Positions 1 through 6,420 of a stretch of 7,321 bases of DNA are shown here, piece by piece. Positions within the stretch are counted from its first letter, which is position 1, and each line of letters opens with the position of its first letter. The DNA lies in contig JANMDK010000152.1 in the NCBI GenBank assembly GCA_031376265.1, positions 1 through 7,321 of the forward strand, written 5' to 3'. Below the pieces are notes generated by a model. It did no database searches. It was not told where the DNA came from and worked only from the letters and a program-made list of their open reading frames with translations. The DNA is from SZAS-79 sp031376265. GTDB taxonomy: Bacteria; Pseudomonadota; Gammaproteobacteria; Burkholderiales; SG8-39. The position numbers and the translations under genes are program-made.

Positions 1-941
1 GCGTAGGCGCGTGCCTCGCAGGTTTGCTGGTCGACGCCGTGGTTGGCGCTGGCCGACAGCGCGCTGCCCTGGCCGGTTTCGAAATACATCACGTTGTCGC
101 CAACAGTGCCGCGCTTGAGGGAATGGGCGGCGGCCTGCGCCTCGTCGAGGATGGCGAGGGTCACGCCGAACGAGGTGTTGGTCTGCTCGGTACCGCCGAT
201 CGACTGGAACACCACGTCGAGCGGCGCGCCTTGCTCGATCGCCTTGATCTGGCTGGTGACGTGCGTGAGCACGCAGGACTGGGTCGGGATGGCGAAGCGG
301 CTGATCGTTTCGTCGAGCGATTTCATCAGCTCGATCAAAACGGTCAAGCTGTCCGAGGCAGGATTGACGCCGATCACCGCATCGCCGGCGCCATACAGGA
401 GCCCGTCGAGCAGCGAGGCGGCAATGCCGCGCGCGTCGTCGGTCGGATGGTTCGGCTGCAGGCGCACCGACATGCGTCCCGGCAAGCCGATGGTGTTGCG
501 AAAGCGGGTGGTCACCTGGCACTTGCGCGCGGCTACGATCAGGTCCTGGTTGCGCATCAGCTTGCTGACCGCGGCGGCCATCTCGGGCGTGACGCCTGGC
601 CGGATCGCCGCCAGCGCCGCCGGTGTGGCGGCCGCCGACAACAACCAGTCGCGAAAGTCGCCCACCGTCAGGTGCGCGATCGGCGCGAACGCGGCGCAGT
701 CGTGGCTGTCGATGATCAGGCGCGTCACCGCGTCGTCTTCGTAGGGGATCAGCGCTTCGTTGAGAAAGGTCGAGAGTGGCGTGTCGGCCAGCACCATGCG
801 TGCGGCCATGCGCTGTTGCGCCGAATCGGCCGCCACGCCGGCCAGGAGGTCGCCCGAGCGCTGCGGCGTGGCCTTGGCCATCAGCTCGCGCAGGCTGCCG
901 AACAGGTGGCGGGTGGCGCCAATGGTCGCTTGGTAGGGCAT
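1..941 (-). CDS. eutB: Ethanolamine ammonia-lyase large (heavy) subunit, partial (C-terminus off the left edge)
   Basis: EutB is the catalytic TIM-barrel subunit of adenosylcobalamin-dependent ethanolamine ammonia-lyase (EC 4.3.1.7), which with EutC splits ethanolamine into acetaldehyde and ammonia in the cytoplasm. I translated the minus strand: 313 codons are open without a stop, and the frame leaves the window before the end. EutB hallmarks in order are RSGDLLAGVAA near residues 30-40, PYEDDAVTRLI near 75, SVRLQPNHPTDD in the middle, GDAVIGVNP, IPTQSCVLTHVT, and YFETGQGSALSA around residue 286, where the Glu corresponds to the conserved active-site Glu. Full-length relatives are about 450-465 residues, so roughly two thirds are visible. 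I chose the ATG at 941 because MPYQATIGATRHLF matches where relatives begin. The frame stays open upstream to a TGA at 1080-1082, and GTG at 1013 is an alternative start; there is no good Shine-Dalgarno sequence at 941. EutC would be expected next, beyond the left edge. Confidence 0.95.
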   Translation of the reverse strand, partial: MPYQATIGATRHLFGSLRELMAKATPQRSGDLLAGVAADSAQQRMAARMVLADTPLSTFLNEALIPYEDDAVTRLIIDSHDCAAFAPIAHLTVGDFRDWLLSAAATPAALAAIRPGVTPEMAAAVSKLMRNQDLIVAARKCQVTTRFRNTIGLPGRMSVRLQPNHPTDDARGIAASLLDGLLYGAGDAVIGVNPASDSLTVLIELMKSLDETISRFAIPTQSCVLTHVTSQIKAIEQGAPLDVVFQSIGGTEQTNTSFGVTLAILDEAQAAAHSLKRGTVGDNVMYFETGQGSALSASANHGVDQQTCEARAY

Positions 942-1160
942 GTCGGGGTTGGCTGGCGCAGGCGCGGTGAATTGAACCTCGCCAGTAGTGCTGGAGCCGG
1001 AATGATCGCACACACCGGCGGACGCGATGCCGATGCCTGCACCTGCTTCTACCCGGCACAACGCGCCAGCAAGATCAGATCAATTGTCGGCCTGGTGAGG
1101 TCATCGATTTGGACAAAATGCTCTACCATTCCCGCTGGTCTTCAACTTCAAAGGTCCGCC
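942..1160. promoter_or_regulatory. Divergent intergenic region between eutB and the cupin gene
   Basis: This 219-bp gap separates two divergent genes, so it must hold the promoter of the cupin gene and probably that of eutB. On the plus side an AAAGG at 1150-1154 sits 6 nt before the cupin ATG and is a good ribosome-binding site. I looked for sigma70 and sigma54 promoter hexamers on both strands and found no convincing pair. TTGGAC at 1108-1113 has no suitable -10 at a normal distance. The eutB side has no clear ribosome-binding site. Confidence 0.4.
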
Positions 1161-1688
1161 ATGAGCACCGCCCGTCATCCGCGCCCGCCTGAAGTGGCGA
1201 ACATGTCACTGAAGGAAATCATGGGCAAGTATGTGGCCCGTTTTTCCGACCGCAAGCCCGACTGGTACGCGTTTGAAGATGCGCGCATCGAGGGTTTCAA
1301 GCGCGCCCAGCACCGCTTCATCGGCGCAGGCGGCTCGGGCAAGCACGGCGATTCGGCGGCGATCCCGCCGCGCGCCTTTACGCTTTCCATCATGTTCGTC
1401 GAGCCGGGGCAGGGCAACGCCGCGCACACGCACGAGGTGGAAGAGATCTTTTTCGTGCTGCAGGGCTACCTCACCGCCTTCGTGCAGGATGAGTCGGGGC
1501 GGCGCATCGACATCAAGCTCGGGCCGTGGGAATGCATCGCCTGCCCGCCGGGCGTGATCCACGGCTACATCAACGAGAGCCTCGAGCCGGTCTATTTCCA
1601 GGTCATGCTGGGCAAGGGGCGGCCGGAGGCGATGGGGTATGCGGACGAGGACTTGTACAAGCGCAGGGACGCCCACTTGAAGGACTAA
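1161..1688 (+). CDS. Single-domain cupin protein of unknown substrate
   Basis: This 175-residue protein carries one cupin beta-barrel. Motif 1 is at residues 83-102, with His89, His91 and Glu95 as candidate metal ligands (HTHEVEE) and Gly102. Motif 2 is at about 121-138 (ECIACPPGVIHGYIN), with His134 as the fourth candidate ligand and Asn138. All four ligands are present, so a metal-binding, possibly catalytic, cupin is likely. The substrate cannot be read from the sequence; dioxygenases, isomerases and sensory proteins share the fold. There is no signal peptide, so it is probably cytoplasmic. I chose ATG 1161 because AAAGG lies 6 nt upstream; an in-frame ATG at 1203 (MSLKEIMGKY) is a possible shorter start. 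The frame continues much further upstream, but that part is antisense to eutB. The gene diverges from eutB and converges on the carbonic anhydrase gene with a 9-nt gap. No functional link with either neighbour is evident. Confidence 0.85.
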   Translation: MSTARHPRPPEVANMSLKEIMGKYVARFSDRKPDWYAFEDARIEGFKRAQHRFIGAGGSGKHGDSAAIPPRAFTLSIMFVEPGQGNAAHTHEVEEIFFVLQGYLTAFVQDESGRRIDIKLGPWECIACPPGVIHGYINESLEPVYFQVMLGKGRPEAMGYADEDLYKRRDAHLKD

Positions 1689-1697
1689 GTCCCCGCG

Positions 1698-2321
1698 TCA
1701 GCCCGGCGCCGGCAAGTCGAAAAAATCCACCAGGCCCGTCTCCAGCGAGTACTCGGCGCCGACGATCATGAGCCCGTTTTCCCGGACCGCCTCTTCGAGC
1801 ATCGGCGAGCCGTGGCGAAGGTGGTCGACCGAGTAGTGGATGTTGGCGCGCACCGCCTGGTGGGTGAGCGCGTGCTCGTCGAGCGGCGGGCGGTGGTGGA
1901 TGAGCTCCTTCACGGCCGGGCGGATTCGGTGCACGATCGAGCGCAGATTGCGCGATCGTGCCGCAGTGGGGCGCCGCAACTCCTCGAGCGTCGCTGCGAT
2001 CGCGCCGCATTGCGTATGGCCCAGCACCAGGACGAGGCGCGTGTGGAAGCGCTCGATTGCAAATTCCACGCTGCCGATCTGGGAAGGCGCGACGATGTTG
2101 CCGGCGACGCGGATCACGAAGAGGTCGCCCAGGCCCTGATCGAAGACGATCTCCGCCGGCACGCGCGAATCCGAGCAACCGAGGATGATCGCAAAGGGCT
2201 CCTGCGCCGCGACGACCTCGCGCCGGCGCGCGCGCCCGGCGGACTCGTCCTCGCGCTGCTCGGCGACGAATCGGCGATTGCCATCGCGCAGTCGTTCGAG
2301 GGCTTCGGCGGCGGGGATCAT
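1698..2321 (-). CDS. Beta-class carbonic anhydrase
   Basis: This enzyme interconverts CO2 and bicarbonate (EC 4.2.1.1) in the cytoplasm. The 207-residue product has the beta-class zinc site: Cys49, the Asp51/Arg53 dyad (GCSDSR), and His102 and Cys105 (GHTQCGA). RVAGN at 71-75 and the C-terminal VGAEYSLETGLVDFF are also family signatures. The length is normal and nothing is missing. The start at ATG 2321 is supported by a GAGGA Shine-Dalgarno that overlaps the stop codon of the upstream acetyltransferase gene, 7 nt away, which indicates translational coupling. It is the last gene of the hflX-rhodanese-ypeA-CA run. Its stop lies 9 nt from that of the convergent cupin gene. It belongs to the plant/prokaryote-like beta family (CynT/Can type); I cannot assign a specific paralogue symbol. 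Confidence 0.94.
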   Translation of the reverse strand: MIPAAEALERLRDGNRRFVAEQREDESAGRARRREVVAAQEPFAIILGCSDSRVPAEIVFDQGLGDLFVIRVAGNIVAPSQIGSVEFAIERFHTRLVLVLGHTQCGAIAATLEELRRPTAARSRNLRSIVHRIRPAVKELIHHRPPLDEHALTHQAVRANIHYSVDHLRHGSPMLEEAVRENGLMIVGAEYSLETGLVDFFDLPAPG

Positions 2322-2328
2322 TCCATCC

Positions 2329-2757
2329 TCAGTTCGCAGGTTGATCGTGGATGAGGCGCTTGCCGAGGCTCACCGCGTCATCGGCAACATAACCGAGGCG
2401 CCTGTAGAACTCGAGCACCGAAGCGTTGCTGGTCCTCACCTGGATGTTCAGCTTCGGGCAGCCCCTGGCGTGGAGGCAGGATTCGGCATGCGCCATGAGC
2501 CGGCGGCCGAGCCCCGCCTTGCGATGTTCCGGCGAGACCGCGAGGTAATTCACCCATCCCCGGTGGCCGTCGTAGCCGGCCATGACGGTGGCCACAAGCC
2601 TGCCGTCGATTTCTCCTACCGCAAACAGCTCCGGCTGCACCGTGAGCTTGCGCTGGATGTCCTTGCGCGGGTCGTTCCACGCGCGCGTGAGCTCGCAGCG
2701 CTGCCACAGCTCGATGACTGCGGCTTCGTCCGAGGGCGTGAACTCGCGGATCTTCAT
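2329..2757 (-). CDS. ypeA: GNAT-family acetyltransferase, YpeA type
   Basis: This 142-residue protein is a GCN5-related N-acetyltransferase. The N-terminal pattern (IELWQRCELTRAWNDPRKDIQRKL), GYDGHRGWVNYLAV at 61-74, and ARGCPKLNIQVR followed by LGY..D..SLGKRLI closely follow the E. coli YpeA family as I remember it. The acetyl-CoA pyrophosphate loop is RKAGLGRRL at 79-87. The acceptor substrate of YpeA proteins is not established, so only general acetyltransferase activity is claimed. The start at ATG 2757 overlaps the stop of the upstream rhodanese gene as ATGA, so the genes are translationally coupled. The frame extends 17 codons further upstream, but that extension overlaps the rhodanese gene and has no family support. 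The stop is 7 nt before the carbonic anhydrase start. Confidence 0.9.
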   Translation of the reverse strand: MKIREFTPSDEAAVIELWQRCELTRAWNDPRKDIQRKLTVQPELFAVGEIDGRLVATVMAGYDGHRGWVNYLAVSPEHRKAGLGRRLMAHAESCLHARGCPKLNIQVRTSNASVLEFYRRLGYVADDAVSLGKRLIHDQPAN

Positions 2758-3608
2758 TGATCGGGCATCACGATGACCGAATCGTCGCGGTTGCCCCATT
2801 CGCCCCACGAGGAAACGTAGTTGCGCACCCTGGGGTAGCCGAGCGATTTGAGCGCGATGAAGGTGCTGGCGGAGCGATAACCGCCCTGGCAGACAGGAAT
2901 GATCGTCTTGTCCGGCGTGACACCCTTCGATTCATAAAGCGCCCGGATCTCGTCCGCGGGCTTGAAAGCGCCGTCGGCGCCGATGTGTTCGCGCCAGAAG
3001 ATGTGCGCCGCACCGGGGAAGGTTCCCACCCGGCGGGCGCGCTTCTCGGTACCGCGATATTCGGAATCGCGGCGCACGTCGACGATGATCGAGCCCTTGT
3101 TCCCGATTGCGTCATGCACGTCGAAGCGCGTGGCCAGCAGCTCGAGATTCGTAGTGCCGCGGAACGGCGGGGCGGTCGGCGGCGCCTTGGCCGGATCGAC
3201 TGGCGGCGGGGCTTCGGTCAACCGTACGAGCTTTTGGCCCGCGGCCGTCCACGCGCGAACGCCGCCGTCGAGGATGCGAACATCTGGGTGCCCAAGGACC
3301 GCGAGCAGCCACACCGCGCGCGCTGCGCGCTCGCCGGACTCGTGGTCGTAAACGACGACCGGCTTTTCCGTGGTGACGCCGCGCGCACCGAAGAGCGTCT
3401 TAAAGATCGCCAGGAACGCGTTTAGCGGGGCCTCGGAAGAGTCGTTGAGGCTGACGCCGTAGATGTCCAGCGGCTTTGCGCCCTCGATGTGGCCGACGGC
3501 GAAATCCTCAGCCGGCCGCAGGTCGAGGAGGGTGACGTCCCCGAGGCGCGCGCGAAGGTCTTGCGCAGAGAGAAGGAATCTCTGGTCAGGAAAGGAGCTG
3601 ACGGGCAT
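2754..3608 (-). CDS. Thiosulfate/3-mercaptopyruvate-type sulfurtransferase (tandem rhodanese domains)
   Basis: This 284-residue protein has two rhodanese domains, the layout of thiosulfate sulfurtransferases (EC 2.8.1.1) and SseA-type enzymes, which move sulfane sulfur to cyanide or other thiophiles. Domain 1 (about 14-126) contains LLDLRPAEDFAVGHI and GGVRAW but has Asp88 where a catalytic Cys would stand, as is normal for the inactive N-terminal domain. Domain 2 (about 155-277) has IVDVRRDSEYRG and the active-site loop CQGGYRS with Cys240. That loop differs from the classical rhodanese CRKG(V/T) and mercaptopyruvate CG(S/T)G loops, so donor preference is open. There is no signal peptide. 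The ATG at 3608 has no strong Shine-Dalgarno sequence. It lies 63 nt after the hflX stop and overlaps ypeA by 4 nt, so it is probably cotranscribed with the downstream genes. Confidence 0.92.
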   Translation of the reverse strand: MPVSSFPDQRFLLSAQDLRARLGDVTLLDLRPAEDFAVGHIEGAKPLDIYGVSLNDSSEAPLNAFLAIFKTLFGARGVTTEKPVVVYDHESGERAARAVWLLAVLGHPDVRILDGGVRAWTAAGQKLVRLTEAPPPVDPAKAPPTAPPFRGTTNLELLATRFDVHDAIGNKGSIIVDVRRDSEYRGTEKRARRVGTFPGAAHIFWREHIGADGAFKPADEIRALYESKGVTPDKTIIPVCQGGYRSASTFIALKSLGYPRVRNYVSSWGEWGNRDDSVIVMPDQ

Positions 3609-3671
3609 TTAGGGGCGGCTCATTCTGCAATCAGGGGGCGAGTTTACAAGGAGCTTCGTTCGCGGGCGCAT

Positions 3672-5066
3672 TCACGATCCCTCACGGCCGATGCGCTCGC
3701 GCAGGCCCTCGATGTCGTGCTTCTCGCCGCGCACGCTGAAAAACGCACCCTCCGTGTCGGCGCGTTCCTCCAGTACCTCGCAGTTCGCGAACAGCTCACC
3801 GCGCAACTGCTGGGCCGACCAGGGCAGGAACAGCTCGGCCTTGACCAGTCGACGGCCGAAAAATGCGCGGATCGCCTTCTGCAACTTTGCGACATGGCCC
3901 TCGTCGACGGCGCTCATCACGATGCACTTGGGGTAGTCCGCCCGCAAGGCTTCCTCGCGCTCCGCCTGCGCCCCGGCATCGCCGACGCGGTCGATCTTGT
4001 TGAACACCTTGAGGCGCGGCACCTTGCCCGCTTCGATTTCCTCGAGCACCTTCTCCGTCACCTCGATCTGGCGCTCGAATCCGGGATCGCTGGCGTCGAT
4101 CACGTGCAGCAGCAGCGACGCCTCGGCGGCTTCCTCGAGCGTCGACTTGAAAGAGGCGACCAGGTCGTGCGGCAGGTTCTTGATGAAGCCCACGGTGTCG
4201 CTCACCAGCACGCGGGGCACGCCTTCGGGCACGAGTGCGCGCACGGTGGTATCGAGCGTCGCGAACAGTTTGTTGGCGACCAGCACTTCGCTCCCGGTCA
4301 GCGCTCGCATCAGGGTCGACTTGCCCGCATTCGTGTAGCCGATCAGCGCCACGCGCGCCACGCCCGGGCTTTCCTGCCGCCGCGCGCGCTGCGTCTTGCG
4401 CTCGAGGTCGAGCGCGACGATCTCCTGCTTCAGCTCGGCAATCCGATCCCGGATCTTGGCGCGGTCGGCTTCGCCGGCGGCTTCACCGGCGCCGCGGCCG
4501 CCGACGCCGCTGCGCTGCCGGCCCTGCGGCCCGGCGAGTTTGGCTGCCTCGCGCAGTCGCGGCGCGAGGTAGCGCAGGCGCGCGATCTCGACCTGCGCGC
4601 GGGCCGCGTTCGAGCGCGCATGACGGTGGAAGATCTCGAGGATCACCATCGTGCGGTCCATCACCTGGCAGCCGACCTCGTTTTCGAGGTTGCGCGCCTG
4701 CGAGGGCGAAATCTCGTGGTCCACCAGGACGAAAGCGGCCTGGCTCGTGTCGCTTCGGGCCGCGGCCTTGGCCGCTTCGCGCGCAGCGACTGCGCCGTGT
4801 CGGGCGATGCGCCGTTCAGGGTCCTTCTTTTCCGCCTCGCCCTGCACGAAGCGCCGGACCTCTTCGCGCTTGCCGGTGCCGAGGTAGGCGGTCGAATCGA
4901 AGCTGGTGCGCTTCTGCGTGAAGGTGGCCACCACCTCGAAGCCGAGGGTTTTGGCCAGCTCGCGCAACTCGTCGAGCGATGCTTCGAGGTCTGCGTCGCT
5001 GACTGAAGGCAGCTGCACGGCGGCGACGACGGCGCGCTGGGGCACGGCGCTGGCTTTCTTGGGCAT
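3672..5066 (-). CDS. hflX: Ribosome-associated GTPase HflX
   Basis: HflX binds the 50S subunit, splits stalled or hibernating 70S ribosomes and hydrolyses GTP. The 464-residue product has the HflX N-terminal domain (YLGTGKREEV at 61-70; DHEISPSQARNLE at 116-128; DRTMVILEIFHRHA at 137-150), a coiled-coil linker (about 201-232), and the GTPase domain: G1 GYTNAGKST 243-251, switch I region FATLDTT 268-274, G3 DTVGF 290-294, G4 NKID 356-359, G5 SAV 385-387. A C-terminal domain follows. Two departures stand out: a charged Ala/Arg-rich insertion at about 76-108, and GRGAGEAAGEADR at 190-202 where many proteobacterial HflX proteins read G.PGE(T/S)QLE.DRR. It is not next to hfq, hflK or hflC here. 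No strong ribosome-binding site precedes ATG 5066. Downstream, 63 nt separate it from the rhodanese gene. Confidence 0.96.
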   Translation of the reverse strand: MPKKASAVPQRAVVAAVQLPSVSDADLEASLDELRELAKTLGFEVVATFTQKRTSFDSTAYLGTGKREEVRRFVQGEAEKKDPERRIARHGAVAAREAAKAAARSDTSQAAFVLVDHEISPSQARNLENEVGCQVMDRTMVILEIFHRHARSNAARAQVEIARLRYLAPRLREAAKLAGPQGRQRSGVGGRGAGEAAGEADRAKIRDRIAELKQEIVALDLERKTQRARRQESPGVARVALIGYTNAGKSTLMRALTGSEVLVANKLFATLDTTVRALVPEGVPRVLVSDTVGFIKNLPHDLVASFKSTLEEAAEASLLLHVIDASDPGFERQIEVTEKVLEEIEAGKVPRLKVFNKIDRVGDAGAQAEREEALRADYPKCIVMSAVDEGHVAKLQKAIRAFFGRRLVKAELFLPWSAQQLRGELFANCEVLEERADTEGAFFSVRGEKHDIEGLRERIGREGS

Positions 5067-5166
5067 TCGGGGTTTGAGTGGCGTTTACGGGAGCAGATAG
5101 TAAGTCGAATGCAGCGTTAGCGCGCTAGGGCACAGAAGCCTTGCCCGCGGAAGGCCATGATGCCGC
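5067..5166. promoter_or_regulatory. Divergent intergenic region between hflX and the hemerythrin gene
   Basis: This 100-bp gap must contain promoters for two divergent genes. TACTAT on the minus strand (5099-5104) is a possible hflX -10, but no matching -35 stands 17 nt upstream. The hemerythrin gene has GGAAGG at 5149-5154, 12 nt before its ATG. The gap also holds the octamer CGTTAGCG (5115-5122), which recurs in the palindromic elements further right. Confidence 0.35.
5082..5122 (-). repeat. Possible degenerate relative of the palindromic (attC-like) elements
   Basis: On the plus strand this stretch runs from CGTTTAC (5082-5088) to GTTAGCG (5116-5122). This is the same arrangement of outer boxes as in the element at 6668-6736 (CGCTAAC...GTTAGCG). 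The octamer CGTTAGCG at 5115-5122 occurs again, on the minus strand, at 6668-6675 and 7314-7321. In addition AGCGCGCTAG at 5119-5128 matches the minus strand at 6113-6122. The interior is only 27 nt and forms no good stem, so this could be a decayed site or chance. Confidence 0.2.
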
Positions 5167-5682
5167 ATGGACATCACCCAATTGATTCTCGACGACCACC
5201 ACGAGCAGCGGCGGCTCTTTTCCATCCTCGACCAGGTCGACCGCGGCCATACGCCCACGCTCGGCGCCATATGGTCGCGCCTCGCTGCGTTCCTCGAAAT
5301 CCATGCGGAGGCCGAGGAGCAGATCTTCTATCCGGCCTTGCTGAAGGTAGGTGAGGGCGCCGGCGGAAAGGACGATGCGGCGGACGAAACCGAGCATGCG
5401 ATCCGCGATCACAACAAGATCCGCAAGGCGGTGTCGGAGGTCGAAAACCATGAGGTTGGCAGCGAAGGCTGGTTCAAGGCCGTGGCTGCGGCGAACAAGG
5501 AAAACGGCGATCACATGGCCGAGGAGGAACGCGAGGGCCTCGCGGATTTTCGCCTCACCGCCGAGCTCGGCCTGCGCCACAGACTGGCGGTCGAATTCGC
5601 CACCTTCGAGGCAGTGCATTTCATCGGCGTAAAGGCCGTCGACAAGGACCCGAAAGCCTACGTCGAGGCGCACTCGCCTTAA
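5167..5682 (+). CDS. Hemerythrin (HHE cation-binding) domain protein
   Basis: This is a 171-residue cytoplasmic protein made almost entirely of one hemerythrin four-helix bundle, which binds a diiron centre and typically senses or stores O2 or buffers iron or oxidative stress. Candidate ligands are spaced as in the family: His11/His12 (DDHHEQ), His46 and Glu50 (FLEIHAEAEEQIFYP), His82 (DHNKIRK), and His116 with Glu120/Glu121 (GDHMAEEE). The C-terminus (KDPKAYVEAHS) looks complete. ATG 5167 is chosen because the helix begins there; the ATGs at 5157 and 5160 are in another frame. GGAAGG at 5149-5154 is a ribosome-binding site at a rather long distance (12 nt). The gene diverges from hflX. Its stop overlaps that of the convergent truncated methyltransferase gene within TTAA (5679-5682). 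Confidence 0.92.
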   Translation: MDITQLILDDHHEQRRLFSILDQVDRGHTPTLGAIWSRLAAFLEIHAEAEEQIFYPALLKVGEGAGGKDDAADETEHAIRDHNKIRKAVSEVENHEVGSEGWFKAVAAANKENGDHMAEEEREGLADFRLTAELGLRHRLAVEFATFEAVHFIGVKAVDKDPKAYVEAHSP

Positions 5683-6056
5683 GGGCCGGCCGACCCCATT
5701 CGCTGGAAATGACGCTGAACCGAGAGGACCAATTCTTTCGCCCAGAACAGGAGTGCCCAACCCAGGATTACTGTGAGCATGCCCACGTAGATCGGATTTC
5801 GTGTGTAAGCGTATAGACCCCGGACAACCAGCTTCTTCGGGGAGTCGATCGGCGCAGGGGTGCCTCGGCCGAAGGTCGCGAAATCCCACACGCACCAGGC
5901 GTAGATACTCATCCCCACTGCGAGAGCGAGGCACCCCGCGACGAAACCCACTCCCGACGAGGCAGATCGATCCTGCGCTATTCCCAGGGGGAAGTAGATC
6001 GCAAGCGTGCCGGGTACGACCAGGGTAAACAGGAGGTTCTTCAGGAAGAGGATCAT
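5679..6056 (-). CDS. Isoprenylcysteine carboxyl methyltransferase-like membrane protein, C-terminally truncated (probable gene remnant)
   Basis: The 125-residue product matches the front half of bacterial ICMT/PEMT-like membrane methyltransferases. It has a hydrophobic N-terminal segment (about 3-26), a second (about 35-60, ending CVWDFATFGRGTPAP, a family signature), LVVRGLYAYTRNPIYVG at 76-92, and a third segment (about 90-111). Family members normally continue with another membrane segment and a conserved ...L.EEP.L...FG..Y..Y...V.RW.P tail that completes the SAM pocket. Here the match stops at about residue 111 (WAKELVL) and an unrelated 14-residue tail follows, ending at a TAA shared with the hemerythrin stop. 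No continuation is found in the other frames of the junction. The protein is therefore probably inactive. GGTGA lies 6 nt before ATG 6056, so translation initiation looks intact. It lies directly after the element at 6071-6118. Confidence 0.72.
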   Translation of the reverse strand: MILFLKNLLFTLVVPGTLAIYFPLGIAQDRSASSGVGFVAGCLALAVGMSIYAWCVWDFATFGRGTPAPIDSPKKLVVRGLYAYTRNPIYVGMLTVILGWALLFWAKELVLSVQRHFQRMGSAGP

Positions 6057-6070
6057 TTCTGGTCACCGAG

Positions 6071-6118
6071 CGTTCACGCCCACCGGCGTGCGCGTCCGGG
6101 TGGTGCGTGCTGCTAGCG
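6071..6118 (-). repeat. Palindromic element, degenerate attC-like site between the broken toxin gene and the ICMT-like gene
   Basis: On the minus strand it starts with CGCTAGC (6118-6112), which contains the stop codon of the broken toxin gene, and ends with GTGAACG (6077-6071). Inside, the plus-strand arm 6075-6086 pairs completely with 6096-6109 (CC, GGTGG, GCGTG), leaving two unpaired bases (6098 and 6104) on one arm and a 9-nt loop: a 12-bp stem with two one-sided bulges. attC sites also carry extrahelical bases on one arm. CACCGGCGTGCGCG (6081-6094) is repeated exactly at 6683-6696 in the next element. The outer boxes are degenerate. Confidence 0.4.
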
Positions 6119-6420
6119 CGCTGTCTTTCGCGCCTGCGGCCAGACTTTGGGATCACGAGCTGTGTTCAGCACCGTGAGTACGACGACGCGCTTGCATTCG
6201 ACACGGTGGAAAACCGCATACGGAAAGCGTGAGACGACGGCCCGCCGGACCTCGCCGTGGACCTGCGCAAACATCTCGGGATACCGCTCGATAGCGTCAA
6301 AGGCGGAATCGACCCCGGTTAAGAATCTCTCGCCAACCCCTCGGCTTGTCCTTCGTAGTACCCGAATCCTGCAGCGAGATCTCGCCCAACCTTCCGGTGG
6401 TAGGCAACCGGAAGAGACAT
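6113..6420 (-). pseudogene. RelE/ParE-family toxin gene, disrupted by a single-base frameshift
   Basis: From ATG 6420 the product begins MSLPVAYHRKVGRDLAAGFGYYEGQAEGL and then reads ARDS and a TAA at 6319-6321, only 33 codons. From 6334 the overlapping -1 frame continues GERFLTGVDSAFDAIERYPE and on through RRAVVSRFPYAVF and VVVLTVL.TARDP..W to a TAG at 6113-6115. Joined, they give a normal RelE/ParE toxin of about 102 residues. The family expects GLGERFL, so one G appears missing near 6333-6336 (TTGGCGAG for TTGGGCGAG). Such toxins are mRNA endonucleases (RelE) or gyrase poisons (ParE); which type this was is not clear. The start overlaps the antitoxin stop as TGATG. As written, the toxin cannot be made in full. 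A sequencing error at this G run is the main alternative. Confidence 0.8.

Noticed and set aside
24..1160. Long plus-strand open frame joined in frame to the cupin
   Set aside because: The upstream part is antisense to eutB, whose minus-strand translation matches the family throughout. The cupin has its own ATG with a ribosome-binding site at 1150-1154.
942..1160. Sigma54 promoter for eutB
   Set aside because: TGGCGCG followed by TTGTGCC lacks the GG-N10-GC spacing, so it is not supported.
1683..1715. Terminator between the convergent cupin and carbonic anhydrase genes
   Set aside because: GGACTAAGTCC gives only a 5-bp stem with no usable loop, and there is no T-run. CCGGCGCCGG further on is a bare palindrome inside the carbonic anhydrase gene.
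3489..5006. 505-codon plus-strand open frame
   Set aside because: It is antisense to hflX and the start of the rhodanese gene. Its translation has the low-complexity Arg/Ala/Leu/His look of a GC-rich shadow frame.
5125..6156. 343-codon minus-strand open frame
   Set aside because: It runs antisense through the hemerythrin gene and out of frame over the ICMT-like gene. Both of those match known families and this frame does not.
6319..6340. Programmed -1 frameshift in the toxin gene
   Set aside because: There is no X-XXY-YYZ slippery heptamer and no evident downstream pseudoknot. A simple one-base deletion explains the data better.
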